The notes under the pieces: generated by a model
Seen by the model: only the letters and a program-made list of their open reading frames with translations
Told to the model about the DNA's origin: nothing
Databases searched by the model: none
Position numbers and translations under genes: made by a program
Assembly: GCA_020809705.1 (NCBI GenBank)
Contig: CP085828.1
Location: 5,270,001 to 5,334,000 of the forward strand
Source: Calonectria ilicicola
Taxonomy: Eukaryota > Ascomycota > Sordariomycetes > Hypocreales > Nectriaceae
Reading direction: 5' to 3'
DNA: 64,000 bases
Shown: piece by piece, positions 58,269 through 64,000 of the stretch
How the letters are laid out: each line of letters starts with the position of its first letter
Numbering within the stretch: the stretch's first letter is position 1

Positions 58269-58964
58269 CCATGGCCAAAGCCAAGAAACGGTGGAGAGTC
58301 AACGGTCAGGCCGCAAAAAGCAACCACCGCAGACACATGTGCCAGTTGAATCATCTTCCAGGAACAAGGTAGAAGGCGACTGGAAATGAACTGGAAGCCG
58401 CATCGAACAATTGGCCCAGCCCCATATTTGTTTTTTTTTTCTCTGTTTCCTTTTTTTTTTGGGTCGTTGCCAGCCAAAGCCGAAAGGTTGCCTCGACAAA
58501 ACATGTCACATCAAACCAGCCATTGTTTTCTTCGTAGTGCGTGCAGAAGTCATTGGGTCAGAATCCGTATGCTTTCCATTCATTTCATTTCGTTTCATTT
58601 GCTCTCTAATCCCATATCGCCCAAGTCAATTTCCCCCCCGCCAAACCAGCCTATTTGCCCACCCAAGTTTACCCACACCCTGGTCAGAAATGGCGCCAAA
58701 AAGATCGACAGGGAAAAAGCAAAGTAAAGCAATCACTCCAACTCCCGCATGTTCCCATAAAAAATGGCACCTAGAAAGAAAGGAAAAGAAAGAAGAGGAA
58801 GAAGAAGTCATATCGAAATAGCGGTAACAGAGTAACAGTGATTAAAATTCCATGCTGTAACCACAAGTATTTCCAGTCTAGCCCCTGTCCGACAACCTTG
58901 CAAGCTGTCGGAGGATGCATTGATGCATTTTTTGGTGTATTTTAATGTTGCATTTCATAGTGTC

Positions 58965-59005
58965 CGGGGGTATGCAGGGGTATGTAAGGGTATGTTATGA
59001 GTATG
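58965..59005. repeat. GGGGTATGTA-type 10-bp tandem repeat
   Basis: About four degenerate units: GGGGTATGCA, GGGGTATGTA, AGGGTATGTT and ATGAGTATGT. Confidence 0.7.
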
Positions 59006-59860
59006 TGTGGTGAATAAAAAGGCGTGATAAAACATGTACGAGTCATATAAGCCGACAGGGTGGTTAGGCGAGGCTCCCTCCCACTTAGTAGCTTCAGCCA
59101 TGTGGTGCCGTGTAATCCCACAGGTCTTGACAGAAGAAAGCGAATGCGGGAAGAAAAATGTCAAGATCCGATATTATCCAAAAGGTTGTAATGTAAGCAG
59201 TGATAAAAGGGTATAGTAGGGCATCGATAGCGTGCTGAGGTGATGTGCTGAGGTGAGGTGAGCAAGGACCATTCCTAGCGTCGGATGGACACGGGGAAGC
59301 GAATATAGTTTGGCAATCCTGGAGCCACGCGCCGTCGTGGATCGAGATTGCATTCCTCTCTGTGAGGTGCACCCGGCCCAGGTAGCAGCTTGGTTGGGGT
59401 AGTGTAGCACAACGCTGGCCCTCAGGGCGTCGGTAAGCCCTATGGTTGCCGGGTCTAAAGTCCGGTTCACCATCCGCACCAGCACCATGCCGGCGCCGGC
59501 GCCATCCCAGCTGACAAGGCGCAGCGTGTCCGAGTTGACCCGCTAGGCAATGCTCCGTGGCGTAGTCTTTGGGGCGACATCGCGGCTCCCAGCTTGGTGT
59601 CCGGATTGTGGGCACCGTATCCTTGATTCTAATCCAGGAGTCTGGTGGTTTGTGCTGTGTCCAGGAATGGGGAGGTTAGTGTCGGGAGAAGTGGGTGACA
59701 TGAGCCGCGGTGTATCGTTTTTTTGATTGGCCCTCCTAGGAGAGCATCCGATATTAGGCCCAGCGGCCGTCTTAGCGGAAATCGACTCGGCGTTTGGTCA
59801 AATGGTGAGGCGGCAGTGCTTTGGTTGACGGGCCACCCAAAGAGCCGCCTTGTCGGTGCT

Positions 59861-60966
59861 TCAGTGAACCGACGACTGAGCCTGGGGGTAGTAGACAGCT
59901 GGGTACATGTTCCAGGCCTGCTGTTGCTGCTGGTGTTGTTGTTGCTGTTGCTGGTGCTGCTGTTGGTGCTGCTGGGGCATGTAAGAGTGAGGTGCCTGCA
60001 TTGATGGATTGCTGAGTCGGAAACCTGCATCTAAAATGAAAGCATAGTTAGTCTCCAACTCAAACATGCCTGGCTCGTCTGTGTCACAGAGGCTCGTACC
60101 ATGATCCACGTCTTCGTACTCCAGCTTGACATCCTTGTGTCCTACAGCGCTGATGTTACTGGTGCTGGTGTTGCTGGACGGGAGCATCGAGGCTGGCACG
60201 CTGGTTGGGATGTATCCCGCGTTGTACTCGTCCGTATTGGCTGAAGACGAGGGGCTGGACACATTGGAGGGGATGGGGCAAGGAACAGTGCTGGCCCAGG
60301 TCTCACAATTGTTGGGTAATGGCACGTATTGCTGGCTGTAGTCGGGAAGAGAGCCGTAGTCGCCGGAGGGGAAAGGTGAGGCTCTGGGGCTGGGAATGGC
60401 GCCGCTTCCAGTGCTGAGGTTGTCGTCGTAGACTAGAATCTCCAGTGTCAGCAAATCCGAGGCAAATCTCACTGCATCTCATAAAAACTTACCAGGAGCA
60501 GAGTAAGGTGATGAAGTCAGCGAAACTCCCATGTTCTCTTTTAACCGGGCCAGCTCCTCTTCGAGGGCCTTGTTGCGCCGTAGGAGCTCCTGGACAGTCT
60601 GGTCGCGGTTTTGCTTGCTCTTGAGCTCTTCCAATTCTCGCTCAAGTCGCTCAATGTGCTCTTTGGTTCGGGCGCGAATGGCCCTCTGCGCCTCACGGTC
60701 GTTGGCTCGCTTGCGAGCAAGCTGTGAGGGTGTCAAGGTTGAGACGCTGCGGGTGCCTACATGGAGATACAGTCAGACGGGATTCCCGTGTGGTGCAAGC
60801 TGCTGCTGCGGGGGTTGGATCCTCCAAAAAAATGGCGGCCAAAAAAAGCAAACCCAGAGCAGCCAAAAAAGGCAGCTCGCAGCAAAGGAGCACCAGGGAA
60901 AAGCAATAACTTACCCTTACGCTTGGTAGGCTTGGCGGTGGGTTCTGCTGAAGCTGAGCGAACCAT
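59861..60966 (-). CDS. bZIP transcription factor with poly-Gln tail
   Basis: Predicted exons (minus) are 60966-60915, 60756-60493, 60432-60100 and 60030-59861, giving 272 residues. The basic region KRANDREAQRAIRARTK is followed at once by a leucine zipper (IERLERELEEL to NKALEEELARL), residues about 26-90. The middle is Ser/Pro-rich. The C-terminus has a Gln/His repeat (near QQHQQQHQQQQQQ) and AWNMYPAVYYP, suggesting an activation region. Intron 3 (60031-60099, 69 nt) has a GTACGA donor, a CTAAC branch point and a TTTTAG acceptor; its length is a multiple of three and it is open, so retention would give a longer but in-frame protein. The basic region resembles a fungal subgroup whose invariant Asn is Asp here. 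Nuclear; targets unknown. The leader upstream (to about 61100) is pyrimidine-rich without upstream ATGs. Confidence 0.88.
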
Positions 60967-61948
60967 TTTGTGTGTTGTATGTATGGTTGTTTGTGTGGTT
61001 GGTGAATGTCGTGTCGTGTGTAATTGGTGATGGGAGAAGGTAAAGCAGGAAGAAGGAGCAGTAAGACGGTGGAAGAAGAAGAAAAAAGACAAGTCCACGA
61101 GATACTGTTGGTGTTTTCCTTCAAACAATCGAGCTTGGGGTGGAGAAGGTTGGCGGTTGCGGTCTGGGCTCGTTCCAAGCAGCAGCAGCAGCAGTAGTAT
61201 GTATATAGATGCAGCGGAGGAGCAGGCAGTGGAGCAACAAGTGTTTCTCTCTTGGGTTCAAGGTCAAGCGTGAAGTAAGTGTTGCATGGCGATCGGCCTG
61301 GCTAGTTGATCGACTTTCTGGTGGGTGGACCGGGGTGCGTCCCAAGATATAGCATTTTGGGTCCTGACCCTCTCTCTCTAGACCTTGTCCAAGATTCAGC
61401 ATCAGCACGCTTCAAGTGAGGGTCCTCTTGAACGGGGTCCCTAGGTGCGCGGTAGTCCCTGAATGCGCGATGCCACCACCGACCGGGGTCAGCTAGAACG
61501 TGCTGGTACCTCGAGGTACAGACAGACCCAGCAAGCAGGCTAGCCCATGCTGGACTAGCAGAGGTCATAGACGATGTGGACAAGGTTCGGGGGTGGCTTG
61601 AGTGGATTCTCGTCCTGTCTCCCGGATCAAGCCCGGACGGACGAGGCGAAGACGACGGCACTTACCCCCCCTGCCCCAGCCCAGCCCAGTCCTGGAAAGG
61701 CCTTGCGTGGTGGATGGGATGTGGATTGTGGATAGTGACCTCCGCAGGGGGCGTATCCGGCGGGCGGCCATGGATGGCATGGCATGCTATTATGGAGCAT
61801 TGAGCGAGGAGCGAGTATTGCAAAGACATGGTCCATGGGAGGAGAGAGGGCCAGGAAGGTGAGGAGGGGGCGTATTCATCTCTGCTGGCCCAAGAGACGC
61901 ACTTTGCACTGCTGCTTGCCTGCCTGTCTGCCTGCCTGCCAGTGTGTG

Positions 61949-61983
61949 TGTCTCTCTCTCTCTCTCGCTCTCTCTCTCTCTTG
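61949..61983. repeat. (CT)n microsatellite
   Basis: TCTCTC run with one CG interruption, directly before a TG repeat. Confidence 0.85.
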
Positions 61984-61990
61984 TTCTCAG

Positions 61991-61992
<2 letters not shown>

Positions 61993-62043
<51 letters not shown>

Positions 62044-62049
62044 GTGTGT
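61993..62049. repeat. Long (TG)n microsatellite
   Basis: About 22 perfect TG units, then CG-interrupted TG. It is the longest dinucleotide repeat in the window and a potential Z-DNA former. Confidence 0.92.
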
Positions 62050-63201
62050 ACGACCCACTGCCCACGGACCCTTTACTCTACTCACTCGTGCCGTCCTATG
62101 CTACTGCTGTTGTTGTTGTTGTTATGTGCTGTTCTGCGTTGTTGTGTCTGATGTCGCGACCCGTGATGCGGCTTGGAGGCTCTCAACTGGCTAGGCTGGG
62201 AGGATTCGACGCATAACCAGCAGTCACGGCATTGCGGCTGCGCCCCTTGAGCCCTGTGTCGGTCGCCTTATTCTCTGGGCCTTCGACTCTGTCTTTCCTC
62301 TTCCTTCCTGAGCGCTTCCAAACCCCGGCCGGCGCATGTCAGTGGTGGAGCGGGGAGCAGGAGGAGGGGGACGGACGGGCAATGGCGTCTTGGTGCCATG
62401 CCCGCCCGCTGGCTGGTGCTCCTCTGTCTCAATCTCTTTGCCAACCACCACCCGGGGGTGCGGGCTCCTGTCTAGCGTTAATCGTGCGTGTGTGGTGGTG
62501 AGGTGAGCCTGTGTCTTGGAAGATGACGGGGGCGTGGGTTTACTGGAGAACCGCCCCTCCTACGGCTCTCGCTCTCAGCAGCTACTGGCTCCTCGGATTA
62601 GCCCATTCGCCGTCACCGAAAATCCCCCAGGTTGCCTCTTCATCTCCGCCCCAAATCTTCAACTGCAGCAGTAAAGTTTAATGAAGAAGAAAGAAGGAAG
62701 ATGCAACAAAGACACAATGAGAGACAGGGGAAATTTTTGCAACAATGTCCACAAGGCCCGACACAAAGGGCGATCCAGAAGCCAGGTTTTTGCCCAACAT
62801 TGTTCCAGCTTCCATTGGATGAATAGACTTTGGACCTTTTTCCCGCTTGCAGCGGTGCTAACCGATATCCGGCGATGGGAGCCATGGGGGGAGTCGCAGT
62901 AGCGACCCATGGGGGGGCGTCTTCCAGTGGCTGCAGTGGTGACCTCCTCTGCATATCCCACTACAGCGCTGTCGCCAAGTCACCTTTTAGTGCTTCTTCC
63001 TGAGTTCTAAGCTGGGGGGCGGGCTACCAACACGAGCCCCCAGGGGTTGCTACATTGGACATTGCAAATCAGACAAAGAGGCAAAAAAAAAAAAAAGATG
63101 AACAATAATCAAAGTTGGCACTGATGAGGCCCAGAAGCAGTACTCCATAACTTTCTCCAACAGACTCTTTCCCATATCCACTTTCACAAGGGGTGGTGGG
63201 T

Positions 63202-63253
63202 GCACATACACACACGCGCACACACACGCGCACACACACGCACACGCACACAG
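63202..63253. repeat. (CA)n / CACG microsatellite
   Basis: Alternating CA and CGCA units over about 50 bases. Confidence 0.85.
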
Positions 63254-64000
63254 AGCACTGGGAGACAGATGAGAGCGCACGCGCAGTACAAGGACAGGGC
63301 CGCCAAATTACTAGGCAACCAGTTCCCTAGAAGAGGCATGCAAATCGCAAGTTTGAGTCTGCTTGACAGATGACGGAGCCGCAAATATCATCATCTAAAA
63401 AGACAAAAATCATAAAATAAGTCTTAGGATAATAATAAGAGAAATAATAAGAAAAAAGAACGTGGCAAGCGCGTGGTGGGTGGGAAATCTACCCGGCACA
63501 CCTACATCATCATACAGCGATGCTCGTCCTTTCTGCTCATGCAGGCATCCCATGGGCCATGGCATGCCTTCTTTGGTTCTCCCCGAGCCTTGGGGATGTG
63601 ATATGATGAAAGAATCGACACACCACGAAACAATCCCGACTTCGCATCTCGACCATCCGTCATTCTTCTCGTCATTCTCCGACGATCCAGGCACGAACCT
63701 CCCGAATCCCGACTGCAACACACCATTAACCTAGAACTTCAACTTCTGCCTGGACTCTCCAGGGTTTTGTCGTCATGCCTTTCGCTTCGCCATGTGCCCG
63801 ATGCTGCTACGAACTCAAAAATCCTGGCTCCCCTCCCTCTCCCCCCAGTTGCTGTACCGTAAGCCGCGTACTGATAAACATCGGACGTCCCTTGAGCTAC
63901 CACCGACGAATCCGGAGGCGTCGTTCCCCCAGCCCTCTGCCAAGGTCCATTCCGTAGGTTCGACAGCAGCGCGTGGCTACAGGGTCTGGACATATGTAAG

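Larger units (their letters stand above)
48474..59860. other. Very long gene-free region (about 11.4 kb)
   Basis: I find no protein with a recognisable family, no tRNA and no rRNA. GC-rich, with many purine/pyrimidine tracts, TG/CA microsatellites and homopolymers. Long open frames exist in several phases (52.7-53.9 kb especially) but overlap on both strands and lack conserved motifs. The left end contains the beta-glucosidase promoter and the right end the bZIP 3' flank. Noncoding RNA or control elements are possible. Confidence 0.4.
60967..64000. other. Upstream region of bZIP gene and right edge
   Basis: Three kb with no supportable gene. It contains the bZIP promoter and leader. A CAG-rich run near 61180 and several dinucleotide repeats (listed separately) are the main structures. 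Short open frames on both strands lack signatures. Confidence 0.4.

Noticed and set aside
63340..63375. tRNA-like B box (GCAAGTTTGAGTCTGC)
   Set aside because: No matching A box, acceptor stem or anticodon arm upstream; the B box itself deviates from consensus.
1..64000. CRISPR arrays, bacterial operons, prophage or intact transposons
   Set aside because: No spaced direct repeats of CRISPR type, no transposase or reverse transcriptase motifs, and gene structure is clearly eukaryotic.

Overview
The window is nuclear DNA from a filamentous ascomycete (Pezizomycotina). Genes carry short introns of about 45-80 bases with GTAAGT-like donors and CTAAC-type branch points. The content is typical of these fungi: a CFEM-type seven-helix receptor, a HET-domain protein, a cutinase, a CYP65-like P450, a fungal GH3 beta-glucosidase and a Sim4-complex kinetochore protein. 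A member of the Sordariomycetes, perhaps Hypocreales, is my best guess; this is inference. I find 16 protein-coding loci, one of them broken, and one tRNA gene. Exon coordinates are predicted from splice signals and reading-frame continuity, not from transcripts.

The left part (1-28 kb) has AT-leaning intergenic DNA and carries accessory-type genes: a CFEM/PTH11-like receptor (660-2171), a DUF1275 membrane protein (3804-4710), a sphingolipid fatty-acid 2-hydroxylase (5895-7085), a calcineurin-like phosphoesterase (7609-8517, minus), a myristoylation-motif nucleotidyltransferase-fold protein (8859-9913, minus) divergent from a protein with a degenerate version of the same motif (10458-11351), a large HET-domain protein (12371-15115), an intron-containing tRNA-Leu(CAG) (15844-15947), an MFS monocarboxylate-type transporter (16307-17798, minus), a Gly/Ser-rich cutinase (21286-23092), a D-2-hydroxyacid dehydrogenase broken by one stop codon (25018-26082) and a DAO-type flavin oxidoreductase (26501-27992).

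The right part (28-64 kb) is GC-richer between genes, full of microsatellites and homopolymers, and gene-poor. It holds mitochondrial ISU1 (31278-31912), a carotenoid oxygenase (33965-35753, minus), a P450 with a 7-nt microexon (39963-41907) convergent with an Fta4-like kinetochore gene (42156-42926, minus), a DUF2306-like membrane protein (44413-45607) convergent with an intracellular GH3 beta-glucosidase (45905-48473, minus), about 11.4 kb with no recognisable gene, and a bZIP factor with an altered basic region (59861-60966, minus).

The most interesting neighbourhood is 7.6-15.1 kb: phosphoesterase, nucleotidyltransferase-fold protein, its degenerate divergent partner and a HET-domain protein sit side by side. 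That grouping resembles a self/non-self or conflict locus, but no function is proven by the sequence. Other notable points are the glycine-rich insertion inside the cutinase catalytic domain, the nonsense codon in an otherwise intact dehydrogenase, the P450 microexon and the bZIP Asn-to-Asp change.
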